Positions 43,121 to 50,681 of a stretch of 64,000 nucleotides of DNA are shown piece after piece (position 1 is the first letter of the stretch; each line of letters starts with the position of its first letter). Source of the stretch: Kribbella sp. VKM Ac-2568 (GTDB taxonomy: Bacteria > Actinomycetota > Actinomycetes > Propionibacteriales > Kribbellaceae); NCBI RefSeq assembly GCF_004345365.1, contig NZ_SLVF01000004.1:434001-498000 (forward strand). Direction: 5' to 3'. The notes beneath the pieces are model-generated. The model had not been told where the DNA came from and did not search any database. It saw nothing but the letters and a program-made list of their open reading frames with translations. The position numbers and the translations under genes are program-made.

Positions 43121-43729
43121 TCAGGCGGAGCCCTCCGGGTGGAAGCCTGCGGCTGTGGTCATCAGGTCTTCCTCCGTGAAGCGGCTGCGGTCGATCGACA
43201 CTTCCGCGGCGATCCCCGGTGAGATGAAGAAGAAGACCTGGTCCTCCGCGGCATAGCCGCCGTACCCACCGACGTCGACAGCGGTGAGCTCCCACGTCTC
43301 GGGATCCTTCTCGTGGTACTCGGTCAGGAAGGTGCGCAGTGACTCCAGGTCGATCAGCTTCTCGCCCCGGACCGTCTTGACCGTGAGGTCCACCTTGGTG
43401 GCGCCCTCCGGATCCGGCCCGGTCTCCCAGACCCTGCTGTGGAAGACAACGTCCTCCCACTCGTACTCGAAGTCGCTCGGCGAACCGATGCCGCCGGGCA
43501 GTTTCTCGATGACGAATCCGTCCAAGATGCACGCCCTCTGCTGGGTCGATGGGGGAGTCCGGTGATTCCCGGACCGCGGCTCCGCAGCGAGTCCTGCCGC
43601 CGATGATGCCGTCACCGCTGACGCCGGTGTCGCCACCAGGGCGGCCAGCGCGGTGACGCCGATCGCGCTGCCGATCACGATACGTCGAGTCGCCGGCGCG
43701 ACGGTGGACCAAGAAGAAGAACACGACAT
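43121..43729 (-). CDS. Secreted protein, function unknown
   Basis: 202 residues from ATG 43729 with GGAGGC upstream. A signal peptide is clear: RR at 14-15, hydrophobic IVIGSAIGVTALAALVA, then ASA cleavage at about 37. The mature part begins with a Ser/Ala-rich segment and has a mixed domain (DFEYEWEDVVFHSRVWETG, DLTVKTVRGEKLIDLES, DVGGYGGYAAEDQVFFF). One Cys only. No family recognised. Stands alone between the UPF0182 and GNAT genes; the flanking 278 bp and 155 bp hold no other gene. Confidence 0.6.
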   Translation of the reverse strand: MSCSSSWSTVAPATRRIVIGSAIGVTALAALVATPASAVTASSAAGLAAEPRSGNHRTPPSTQQRACILDGFVIEKLPGGIGSPSDFEYEWEDVVFHSRVWETGPDPEGATKVDLTVKTVRGEKLIDLESLRTFLTEYHEKDPETWELTAVDVGGYGGYAAEDQVFFFISPGIAAEVSIDRSRFTEEDLMTTAAGFHPEGSA

Positions 43730-43884
43730 GGCTGCCTCCAGAGCGGATCCGCATCGCCTGCCCTGCTGCAGGCGTCTGTTTCCTTGCCAGAGAAGTTGCA
43801 CCGGTTCCTCGCTTTCGCGGCGACGAATTCTCTGCCTGTGGACGACGCGGATCTGCTAGGAGTGATCGCGCGGATGCGCAGAGT

Positions 43885-44850
43885 TCAGTACCCGATGAGC
43901 CGATGCAGCCGGTGGAAGGTCTGGACGAAGCCAAGCCGCGGCCAAGCCCGCGAAGACAGCAGGTTCGTGACCCGCCAGTCCGTCACCACACTGGTGTAGC
44001 CCACTTCGACGGCCCAGTTCAGCACGGCTTCGCCCAAGGCCCGGCCGGCACCGAGTCCGCGCGACTCGGGCAGCACCGCCGCGTAGGCGAGGAAGCCCGC
44101 GTTGTCCGGCTGTGCGAGCCCGCCGTGCGCACTGGACTTCTCGATCGAGCAGCCGATGGACGAGCCGATCACCTGCCCGTTGTACTCGGCAACGAAAGTC
44201 GCGTACTCCCGGTCGTCGATCGACTCCTCCCAGTCAGCCAACGCCTCCTCCAGCGTCGGCAGTTCCCCGGCCGAGAACACGGGAGACAACCCCTGGTGCC
44301 GCGGCAGCACCAGATCCAGCTCAGCCAGTACTGCGATGTCGCCGCGCCCAGCACGTCGTACGGTCAGGTCTGGGCGGGCAGCAAGCGGCTCGGCCGGTAC
44401 AGGCCTTATTGCGTGGGCGTGCTGCGAGCCGAAGCCCAGCCGGAACCAAGCGTCGACCAGCTCAGCATCATCCGGCACCAGCACGTACTGCGCTGTGCGG
44501 CCGTCCGCCACCCACTTGGTCGCGGCGGCGCCATACAGGTCCCTCATGTACTCCGGCACCCGCACCGCCTGGCCGGCCTGCTCCACCCAGATGTTCGGAC
44601 CCCAGACCGGTGACGACTTAGGGGCTCCCAGCAAGTAGCCGGTGACCTCGTCGCCATCGACCAGCACCGAACCAGACGCGCCCTCGGACTCCCAGGCGGC
44701 AGTGACCTCGACCAGCGCGAGCTTCGGGTCCTCGTACTCCGCCGGCAGCAGCGGATGCTTCAGGCGGTGACGCGCATGCCGCTCGGCAAGCAACCGGCTG
44801 GCAGCGGGCAGATCGGCCGTCTCGAACGGCCGGATGACGACGCGAGACAT
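43885..44850 (-). CDS. GNAT acetyltransferase, two-domain
   Basis: 321 residues from ATG 44850. The frame stays open upstream into the tRNA gene, but the leaderless -10 (TACCGT, 6 nt) marks this start. Two GNAT-like halves: the first from VIRPFETADLPAASRLLAER, the second from DLTVRRAGRGDIAVLAELDL with the acetyl-CoA loop AAVLPESRGLGAGRALGEAV. The pattern resembles mycothiol-synthase-like duplicated GNATs, but substrate is unknown. Confidence 0.82.
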   Translation of the reverse strand: MSRVVIRPFETADLPAASRLLAERHARHRLKHPLLPAEYEDPKLALVEVTAAWESEGASGSVLVDGDEVTGYLLGAPKSSPVWGPNIWVEQAGQAVRVPEYMRDLYGAAATKWVADGRTAQYVLVPDDAELVDAWFRLGFGSQHAHAIRPVPAEPLAARPDLTVRRAGRGDIAVLAELDLVLPRHQGLSPVFSAGELPTLEEALADWEESIDDREYATFVAEYNGQVIGSSIGCSIEKSSAHGGLAQPDNAGFLAYAAVLPESRGLGAGRALGEAVLNWAVEVGYTSVVTDWRVTNLLSSRAWPRLGFVQTFHRLHRLIGY

Positions 44851-44856
44851 ACCCGG

Positions 44857-44862
44857 ACGGTA
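44857..44862 (-). promoter_or_regulatory. -10 element of a leaderless promoter (GNAT gene)
   Basis: On the minus strand TACCGT, 6 nt, ATG 44850. Confidence 0.5.
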
Positions 44863-44923
44863 CGCCGGACAGCCCGCCCGTGACACGGATTTACGCCGGC
44901 CACAGCCACACCCGGGAGCCGAT

Positions 44924-44952
44924 TTGGTTGCACGGCCCGGATCCTCTAAACT
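44924..44952 (+). promoter_or_regulatory. Promoter of the initiator tRNA gene
   Basis: TTGGTT, 17-nt spacer, TAAACT, ending 13 nt before the tRNA. Confidence 0.5.
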
Positions 44953-44965
44953 AAAGACACAACGG

Positions 44966-45042
44966 CGCGGGGTGGAGCAGCTCGGTAGCTCGCTGGGCTC
45001 ATAACCCAGAGGTCGCAGGTTCAAATCCTGCCCCCGCTACCA
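44966..45042 (+). tRNA. Initiator tRNA-fMet (CAT)
   Basis: 77 nt with encoded CCA. Acceptor arm starts CGCGGGG against CCCCGCT, leaving position 1-72 unpaired (C-U). The anticodon stem CTGGG/CCCAG has the three G-C pairs of initiators around CAT. T-arm GCAGGTTCAAATCCTGC. These features identify the initiator rather than an elongator Met tRNA. Its 3' half is duplicated at 50495, marking an integration site. Confidence 0.97.
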
Positions 45043-45080
45043 AAGAAGGCCCGGACCATACGGTCCGGGCCTTCGTTTTG
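44998..45080. repeat. Left direct repeat (attL) of integrated element
   Basis: 83 bp from the tRNA anticodon loop through the terminator, repeated at 50495-50577. The first 61 bp (44998-45058) are identical, then three bases differ in the hairpin loop, then 19 bp are identical again. Confidence 0.85.
45046..45079 (+). terminator. Intrinsic terminator of tRNA-fMet
   Basis: AAGGCCCGGACC, loop ATAC, perfect complement, then CGTTTT. Confidence 0.9.
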
Positions 45081-45122
45081 CCATATGGGGTCCGACCTTC
45101 GCGTTGTCCGTGACTGCTCGGA

Positions 45123-45345
45123 TCAGCGGCCAGCTTCAGCCGACGACTGCGAATCGTGGGTCGCCGTCATCGGGGTCCGTTTCGACGCGCTCTGTGACCA
45201 GCGGGTCCGTAGGGTGCCAGGGCTGACGCCGAGGAATTTGGCGATGGACCGATTCTGCCAGCCGCCCGCAGCGGAGTCAGGAACGCCAGCCGCGCGGAGC
45301 TGCCGCCGCTCGATCCTCAGGTCTCGCCACCATCGAGTGGCGGTT
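45123..45345 (-). pseudogene. Fragment with helix-turn-helix-like sequence
   Basis: A minus-strand frame without a start codon reads RWWRDLRIERRQLRAAG, later NRSIAKFLGVSPGTLRTRW. The latter looks like a Sigma-70-region-4 or resolvase-type helix-turn-helix. A stop lies just upstream. Probably a leftover of an element gene; nothing else seen in 45081-45392. Confidence 0.3.
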
Positions 45346-45392
45346 CACCGCGCGGCTGTTTCATCGGCGCGGCGCCGCCCCCGCAAGGCGGG

Positions 45393-46268
45393 TCACAGCC
45401 GGATCAGGTCGGCGACCTCCTCGGGCAGGCCGGGTGACGTCATGACATGGCCCATCCCGGGCACGACGTGCAGTACCGCGCCCGGAATCGCGGCCGCCAG
45501 GGCCTCCCCGTGACCGAGCGGATAGACCGGATCCTGATCGCCGTGCACGATCGAGGTCGGCGCGGTGATCGACGACAGCGGGGCGAGCAGGTCAGGGGCG
45601 TCCATCCACACGGCCCGGCCGTGGTTGGCCGCGGCCGCCGGGTCGGTAGCCCGCGACAGCGCCAGCTCCAGCATCGACCGGGCGGCCTGCTCGTCGAACG
45701 GCCGAACCGGCCCGTTGAAGACCCGGAACAAGGCCACGTCGGACTCCACGCCTGGCGGCAGCCCGGCGGCCAGATGCGCGAGAAACGCCGGCGACGGTGG
45801 CGGCAGATCATCCGGGTCGGCCGGCTCCCCGGCCTGCGCCCGTGCCCACGCCGGACTCGGATCATGACCCATCGGCGAGCTGGACATCAGCGTCAAAGAC
45901 CGGACCCGGTCCGGCGCGTGCACACCCAGCCACTGCGCGATCATGCCGCCCAGGGAAGTCCCAGCCACATGGGCGGATCCCAATCCATAACCGTCCAGCA
46001 CGGCCAGACAGTCGCGAGCCATGTCCCCGATCGTGTACGGGTGAGCGTCGAAGTCGACAACGCTGGACCGACCGGTGTCTCGATGATCGAACCGGATCAC
46101 CTGAACCCCACGCTCCACAAGCCGACCAACCAGCGCATCAGGGCAAAGGACCCCCTGAGCAGCCGACCCCATAACCATCAAAACAGCGGGAAGCCCAGGA
46201 TCCCCGACCCGGTCAGTCCAAATCCGCAGCGGCCCGGAGGCCACAAATCGCTCGTGTGCATCCAACAT
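45393..46268 (-). CDS. Alpha/beta hydrolase
   Basis: 291 residues from ATG 46268, supported by a leaderless -10 (TACCGT, 6 nt). Nucleophile elbow G-T-S-L-G (VAGTSLGGMIAQWLG), acid in HGDQDPVYP and His in GMGHVM form the triad. MVMGSAAQGVLCPDALVGRL and FDHRDTGRSS are typical of the RdmC/aclacinomycin-methylesterase-like group. Substrate unknown. Lies inside the integrated element. Confidence 0.85.
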   Translation of the reverse strand: MLDAHERFVASGPLRIWTDRVGDPGLPAVLMVMGSAAQGVLCPDALVGRLVERGVQVIRFDHRDTGRSSVVDFDAHPYTIGDMARDCLAVLDGYGLGSAHVAGTSLGGMIAQWLGVHAPDRVRSLTLMSSSPMGHDPSPAWARAQAGEPADPDDLPPPSPAFLAHLAAGLPPGVESDVALFRVFNGPVRPFDEQAARSMLELALSRATDPAAAANHGRAVWMDAPDLLAPLSSITAPTSIVHGDQDPVYPLGHGEALAAAIPGAVLHVVPGMGHVMTSPGLPEEVADLIRL

Positions 46269-46471
46269 GGAGGCACGGTAGCGGCTACCTGCTGCCGAAC
46301 GCCGACATTTACCGATGGTCCGGCGCCGTGCTGCACCCGGTCGACCCCGTCCCGATCCCCGACGTGGGATACCGACGTAGCCGCGCCTACCAGCGCGGAC
46401 ACGCCACCCCATGGATGCGGCAACGCGGGCTCGAGCTGTCCGCCCTCGCCGAACTCGCCCCCTCACGATGA
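46256..46471 (+). CDS. Hypothetical ORF in element
   Basis: 71 codons, including GYLLPNADIYRWSGAVLHP and RRSRAYQRGHATPWMRQRG. Its TGA overlaps the next ATG (ATGA), which favours a real coupled pair. It starts over the divergent hydrolase start, so the true start may be internal. No family recognised. Confidence 0.35.
   Translation: MHPTWRHGSGYLLPNADIYRWSGAVLHPVDPVPIPDVGYRRSRAYQRGHATPWMRQRGLELSALAELAPSR
46275..46280 (-). promoter_or_regulatory. -10 element of a leaderless promoter (hydrolase)
   Basis: On the minus strand TACCGT, 6 nt, ATG 46268. Confidence 0.5.
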
Positions 46472-46668
46472 ACGACCCTGCCGCCGGCTACGGCAACCAG
46501 TTGCTCACCTGCGCCCGCGAACACGGCATGACCAGCGAGGAACTGGCCACCTTGCTCGGCCTCTCCGGCCCGGTGATCCGTACCCCTCGCCGGGCCCCGC
46601 CGCCCCGCTACCTGCGCCAAACCGCGGTCCGTAACCCCGCGACTTGTGCGTGTAGATCTTGTCGGTGA
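46468..46668 (+). CDS. Hypothetical ORF, HTH-like, probably truncated
   Basis: 66 codons. NQLLTCAREHGMTSEELATL then LGLSGPVIR looks like one helix-turn-helix. Beyond that it runs antisense into the integrase remnant and becomes arginine/proline-rich, so the original 3' end is probably lost. Confidence 0.35.
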   Translation: MNDPAAGYGNQLLTCAREHGMTSEELATLLGLSGPVIRTPRRAPPPRYLRQTAVRNPATCACRSCR

Positions 46669-46895
46669 CCGTGACGTCGGCGTGGCCGATCCGCTCGCTG
46701 AGAGTCTTGATGTTGTGCCCCCCGTCCTGGGCCAGCCCCGTTGCGCTCGACGCCGGCCAGCTCGGATCGCCGCATTCCTGTAGTTGCCGCAAGCACCCAC
46801 ACGCCGCTGTAGCGATCTTGGAACGCGACCCGCAGGAATGCCCCCAGTTGCTGAGGTGTCCAGATCGCGTGCACCTTCATGTGTCCGCGCCGGCC
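46640..46895 (-). pseudogene. Tyrosine recombinase (phage-type integrase) remnant
   Basis: Two minus-strand frames carry integrase motifs. VHAIWTPQQLGAFLRVAFQD and VWVLAATTGMRRSELAGVE hold the box I Arg. Then, in another frame, GHNIKTLSERIGHADVTVTD followed by KIYTHKSRG corresponds to the end of the catalytic domain (H-x2 region and Tyr). The middle of the domain is missing and the frame is shifted, so it cannot be active. It is the natural partner of the tRNA direct repeats. Confidence 0.75.
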
Positions 46896-46933
46896 GCGTT
46901 CGCCGCGGGCGGGGCCGATGCGCACGTCACCGC

Positions 46934-46939
46934 TAGGGT
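46934..46939 (+). promoter_or_regulatory. -10 element of a leaderless promoter (ABC exporter)
   Basis: TAGGGT, then 6 nt, then ATG 46946. Confidence 0.5.
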
Positions 46940-46945
46940 TGCCTG

Positions 46946-48691
46946 ATGCCGAACAGCCACGCGTCCGCGGATCGGTTGGCCGAAGAATGGGTCCCTCCCG
47001 CGCCCCGCGACACGAGTGGCCCCTTCCGCTTCCTGCTCTGGCTCGCCCGGTCGCAGGCGCGGCGCGTCGCGGCAGGCGCGGCGCTGGGGAGTTCCTGGAT
47101 GGTCGGCCTGGCCGTGCCGCCGTGGGTGCTGTCCCACGCGGTCGACGATGGTCTCGTCGCTGGAGACACTGCAGCCCTGGTCACATGGTCTGTGGTGCTG
47201 GTCGTGGTGAGCGTGCTCATCGCCGTGCTGGCGATCTCCCGGCACCGAACCATGACGAAGATCCGCATGGACGCATCGTTCCGCACAGTGCGCACGGTCG
47301 TGCGGCACACCGCCCGATTGGGCTCCGCGCTGTCCCGGCGGATCGGCACGGGTGAGGTGGTGACGATCGGTATCACCGACGTACAGATCGTCGCGCAGTC
47401 GTTGACCGTGACGGGTCCGGGGTTCGGCGCGGTCGTGGCGTACGCGGTGGTCGCTGTGGTGCTGTTCACCATGTCGCCGCTTCTGGCCTTCGTCGTGCTT
47501 GCCGGGGTACCGCTGCTGGCTGCCACTGTCGGGCCGCTACTGCGGCGCATCGAGCGCACCGGCGGCGATTACCGGGTGGACGTGGGCCTGCTGACCACGC
47601 GGCTGGTGGACATCCTGGGCGGTCTGCGTGTGCTTAATGGCCTCGGAGGCAAGGAGTTTGCGGCCGAGCGCTACCGACGCCAGTCCCGGGAACTGGTGGA
47701 GCGTGGCTACCGCGTCGGCAGCCCGGCGAGCTGGGTGAGCGCTCTGGCGAGCGGGCTGCCCGCGCTGTTTCTGGCCGCAGTGGTGTGGCTGGCGGCGCGA
47801 ATGACCGCGCAGGGCGAAATCACCATCGGAGACCTCGTCGCGGTCTACGGCTACGTCGCCGTACTTGTTGTACCGGTGTCGTCCTTCATTGAGAGTGGTG
47901 GCGAAATCGCCCGCGCGCGGGTAGCCGCCCGGCGCATCGTCGACCTGCTCAATCTGCGGCCCGAGCGCGACAGCCTCCATGCCGTGATCGACCTCCCAGC
48001 CGGCTGCGGGCCGCTGGCCGACCCGGAGTCCGGCGTCCTGGTGCGGCCCGGTCTGTTGACAGCGCTGGTGAGCGCGCGTCCCGAGGAAGCGATCGCAGTG
48101 GTGGAGAGGTTGGGCCGGTTCACCCGCACCGACGCGATGTGGGCAGGGGTGCGGGTCGACGCGGTAGCGGCCGACCAGTTGCGGGAGCGGTTGGTCGTCG
48201 CTGACAACAACGCCGAGCTGTTCGCAGGTACGGTACGCGCCGCCGTCGCGGGTCGGTTCGAGCCCGACGACAAGCGGGTCCATGCGGCAGTGCAGACCGC
48301 CGTGGCAGAGGACGTCGTGGAGGCGCTGCCCGGCGGTCTGGACGCGCACGTCACGTGGGGCGGCAGCACATTGTCAGGTGGGCAGCGGCAGCGGCTCCGC
48401 CTGGCGCGCGCCCTCTATGCCGCACCGGACGTGTTGCTGGCTGTCGAGCCGACCTCCGCGGTCGACGCGCTCACCGAGGCCGCCGTGGTCGACCGGTTAC
48501 GCGTAGCCAGGCGCGGCCTCACGACGGTGGTCACTACGACGTCGCCGCTGGTACTCGACCAGGCCGACGAGGTCATCTTCCTGGCCCACAGCCGCGCCGC
48601 GGCGTCCGGCACGCATGAGGAGCTGCTGCGCGACAACGCTGCCTATCGGGACCTGGTCTCCCGCGTGCAGGATGGGCAGGAGGGCTCATGA
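46946..48691 (+). CDS. ABC exporter half-transporter with degenerate Walker motifs
   Basis: 581 residues. A six-helix exporter membrane domain (about 35-320) and a nucleotide-binding domain. The Walker A is absent: where GxxGxGK(S/T) should be it reads LLTALVSARPEEAIAV. The Walker B Asp is Val500 (LLAVEPTS), while the signature LSGGQRQR (476-483) and Glu501 are intact. So this subunit supplies a signature but cannot bind ATP normally. The next gene, overlapping by 4 bp, has the complementary defects. The pair should make one good ATP site. Cargo unknown. In the tRNA-fMet element. Confidence 0.85.
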   Translation: MPNSHASADRLAEEWVPPAPRDTSGPFRFLLWLARSQARRVAAGAALGSSWMVGLAVPPWVLSHAVDDGLVAGDTAALVTWSVVLVVVSVLIAVLAISRHRTMTKIRMDASFRTVRTVVRHTARLGSALSRRIGTGEVVTIGITDVQIVAQSLTVTGPGFGAVVAYAVVAVVLFTMSPLLAFVVLAGVPLLAATVGPLLRRIERTGGDYRVDVGLLTTRLVDILGGLRVLNGLGGKEFAAERYRRQSRELVERGYRVGSPASWVSALASGLPALFLAAVVWLAARMTAQGEITIGDLVAVYGYVAVLVVPVSSFIESGGEIARARVAARRIVDLLNLRPERDSLHAVIDLPAGCGPLADPESGVLVRPGLLTALVSARPEEAIAVVERLGRFTRTDAMWAGVRVDAVAADQLRERLVVADNNAELFAGTVRAAVAGRFEPDDKRVHAAVQTAVAEDVVEALPGGLDAHVTWGGSTLSGGQRQRLRLARALYAAPDVLLAVEPTSAVDALTEAAVVDRLRVARRGLTTVVTTTSPLVLDQADEVIFLAHSRAAASGTHEELLRDNAAYRDLVSRVQDGQEGS

Positions 48692-50481
48692 GCGCGACGC
48701 TGCCTGTGGCAGGGGCAACCCTGGTTCGGGCCGCGGCGTGGGGCGACCTACGCGCGGACCGCGGCGCGGTAGTCGGCCTCCTGCTGCTCAACGGCATGGC
48801 CTCTGCGGCGGGCCTGGTCGGGCCCTTGCTGCTCGGCCGGATCGTCGACGCAGTCCGGGCGGGCTCCGGCGACGTGCTCGGCACCGTGGATCGCCTGGCG
48901 CTCGGCGTGCTGGTGTTCACCGTCGCGCAGATGCTGCTCGGGCGGTGGGCGCTCGCAGTCGGCTACCGGTTCGGCGAGCGCACGGCCGGTCGGGTTCGCG
49001 AGCGGTTCCTGGCGCGTGCCCTCGCGCTGCCGCCGTCTGTCGCGGAGCATGTGCCCGCCGGCGACCTGATCGCCCGCGGTAGTACGGACGCCTCCGTGGT
49101 GGCGCTGACGCTGCGGCGGGCGGTGCCCGAGGTCCTCGTGGCCCTAGTCCAGGCTGTGTTCCTGATCGCCGTAGTGCTTGTGCTGAACCCGCTGCTCGGG
49201 TTGTGCGGGCTGGTGTGCCTCCTCGGCGTGGGCGCCGCGCTGCGCTGGTACCTGCCGCGTGCCCGTCCGGCCTACCTGACCGAGGCGGCCACTGGCGCGC
49301 GGCTCGCCGACGTCGTCACGAGCACCGCGAAGGGCGCCCGCACGATTGAGGCGCTCGCACTGGAAGGCCGACGCGCAGAGGCCGCGGACGGAGCAGTCGC
49401 CCACGCAAGGGCCGCCCGGCTGCGGACACTGTGGCTGCGGACGGTGCTGTTCCCGTCGTTCGACGTCTCGTGCGCGCTGCCAGCCGTCGGTGTTCTGCTG
49501 GTGGGTGGGGCGCTGCACGCGAACGGTCTGGTCAGCGTCGGCGTGGTGGTGGCCGCGACGGTGTACATGCGGCAGTTGGTGGGTCCATTGGACACGCTGA
49601 CGCTGTGGGTGGAGCAGTTGCAGGGCGCGATCGCGTCCTATGCGCGGATCGAGGGGCTTGCGGAGGTACCGCGCGAGGAGCCCAGGCCTGCTGCGTCCCC
49701 GGCAGACGACCGCATCGAGGTGTCTGGCGTCCGCTACGCCTACGACGGCGGTCGGGACGTGCTGCGTGGAGTCGACCTGGTGGTGCGGCCCGGCGAGCGG
49801 CTGGCCATCATTGGCACCTCAGGGGCGGGGAAGTCCACGCTGGCCCGGCTGCTGGCGGGCCTCGACCGACCCCGCACCGGGTCGGTGACCGTGGGAGGGA
49901 CGCCGGTGGCGGACCTCCCGCCGGACCGGCTGCGCGAACAGGTAGTGCTGGTCACCCAGGACCACCACGTCTTTCACGACACGGTGCGCGACAACCTGCG
50001 GGTGGTGAAACCGAACGCCACCGACGAGGAACTGCGCGGCGCGCTGGAGGCTCTGGGCGCGCGCTGGATCGACGACTTGCCGCAGGGCCTGAATACGGAG
50101 GTCGGCGCCGTTATCAGCCTCGATGGTGCGCGTGCCCAGCAGCTGTCGCTGGCGCGGGTCGTGCTTGCGGACCCGCACACGCTGATCCTGGACGAGGCAA
50201 CGGCGCTGCTCGACCCGACGACCGCGCGGGAGACGGAGCAGTCGCTGGCGGCGGTCCTGCGCGGGCGCACCGTCATCGCAATTGCCCACCGGCTGCAGAC
50301 CGCGCACGACGCCGACCGAGTGGCGGTGCTCGAGGCAGGCGAATTGGTCGAGCTGGGCACCCACGACCAACTCGTCTGTGCGGGCGGCCCCTATGCCAGT
50401 CTGTGGGCCTCCTGGCACGGTGGGTACGACGAACAGGACCAGAGACGACAGCCGGGCGCGGCCCGCCGAGCAGCACAATGA
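48688..50481 (+). CDS. ABC exporter half-transporter with intact Walker motifs, degenerate signature
   Basis: 597 residues. Six-helix membrane domain at about 20-310, nucleotide-binding domain after about 340. Walker A GTSGAGKST (376-384) and Walker B LILDEATALLD (Asp502, Glu503) are canonical. The signature is LDGARAQQLSLAR instead of LSGGQ. It pairs with the preceding subunit to build a single consensus ATP site. The 3' end lies 13 bp before the right att repeat. Confidence 0.87.
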   Translation: MSATLPVAGATLVRAAAWGDLRADRGAVVGLLLLNGMASAAGLVGPLLLGRIVDAVRAGSGDVLGTVDRLALGVLVFTVAQMLLGRWALAVGYRFGERTAGRVRERFLARALALPPSVAEHVPAGDLIARGSTDASVVALTLRRAVPEVLVALVQAVFLIAVVLVLNPLLGLCGLVCLLGVGAALRWYLPRARPAYLTEAATGARLADVVTSTAKGARTIEALALEGRRAEAADGAVAHARAARLRTLWLRTVLFPSFDVSCALPAVGVLLVGGALHANGLVSVGVVVAATVYMRQLVGPLDTLTLWVEQLQGAIASYARIEGLAEVPREEPRPAASPADDRIEVSGVRYAYDGGRDVLRGVDLVVRPGERLAIIGTSGAGKSTLARLLAGLDRPRTGSVTVGGTPVADLPPDRLREQVVLVTQDHHVFHDTVRDNLRVVKPNATDEELRGALEALGARWIDDLPQGLNTEVGAVISLDGARAQQLSLARVVLADPHTLILDEATALLDPTTARETEQSLAAVLRGRTVIAIAHRLQTAHDADRVAVLEAGELVELGTHDQLVCAGGPYASLWASWHGGYDEQDQRRQPGAARRAAQ

Positions 50482-50494
50482 CGCTGGTCGGCTA

Positions 50495-50577
50495 CTCATA
50501 ACCCAGAGGTCGCAGGTTCAAATCCTGCCCCCGCTACCAAAGAAGGCCCGGACCAACAGGTCCGGGCCTTCGTTTTG
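50495..50577. repeat. Right direct repeat (attR), tRNA-fMet 3' fragment plus terminator
   Basis: Copy of 44998-45080, including the T-arm, CCA and terminator stem with loop AACA in place of ATAC. It may terminate the ABC operon. Confidence 0.85.
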
Positions 50578-50681
50578 TCAGCTGGCGGTCTGACCTGCGG
50601 GCTTGTCTGCAAGGGATCTCCTCATCCTGGCGACCGTGAGCTGCTTCGCACTGGTTCGTCAGGTCGATGAGCACCTAGTCG

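Larger units (their letters stand above)
44998..50577. mobile_element. Decayed integrative element in tRNA-fMet
   Basis: About 5.6 kb bounded by the tRNA-derived repeats. It contains an HTH-like remnant, an alpha/beta hydrolase, small unknown ORFs, a broken tyrosine integrase on the minus strand and a two-gene ABC exporter. The intact tRNA is at the left end. Because the integrase is disrupted, the element is probably immobile. Confidence 0.75.

Noticed and set aside
43885..45024. GNAT frame extended to 45024
   Set aside because: The extension is antisense to the tRNA-fMet gene; a leaderless -10 marks ATG 44850.
45085..45513. 142-codon plus ORF beside the tRNA
   Set aside because: No family and overlaps the end of the hydrolase on the other strand; the minus-strand fragment is more protein-like.
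46608..46925. Intact integrase
   Set aside because: Catalytic middle is missing and the two conserved parts are in different frames.
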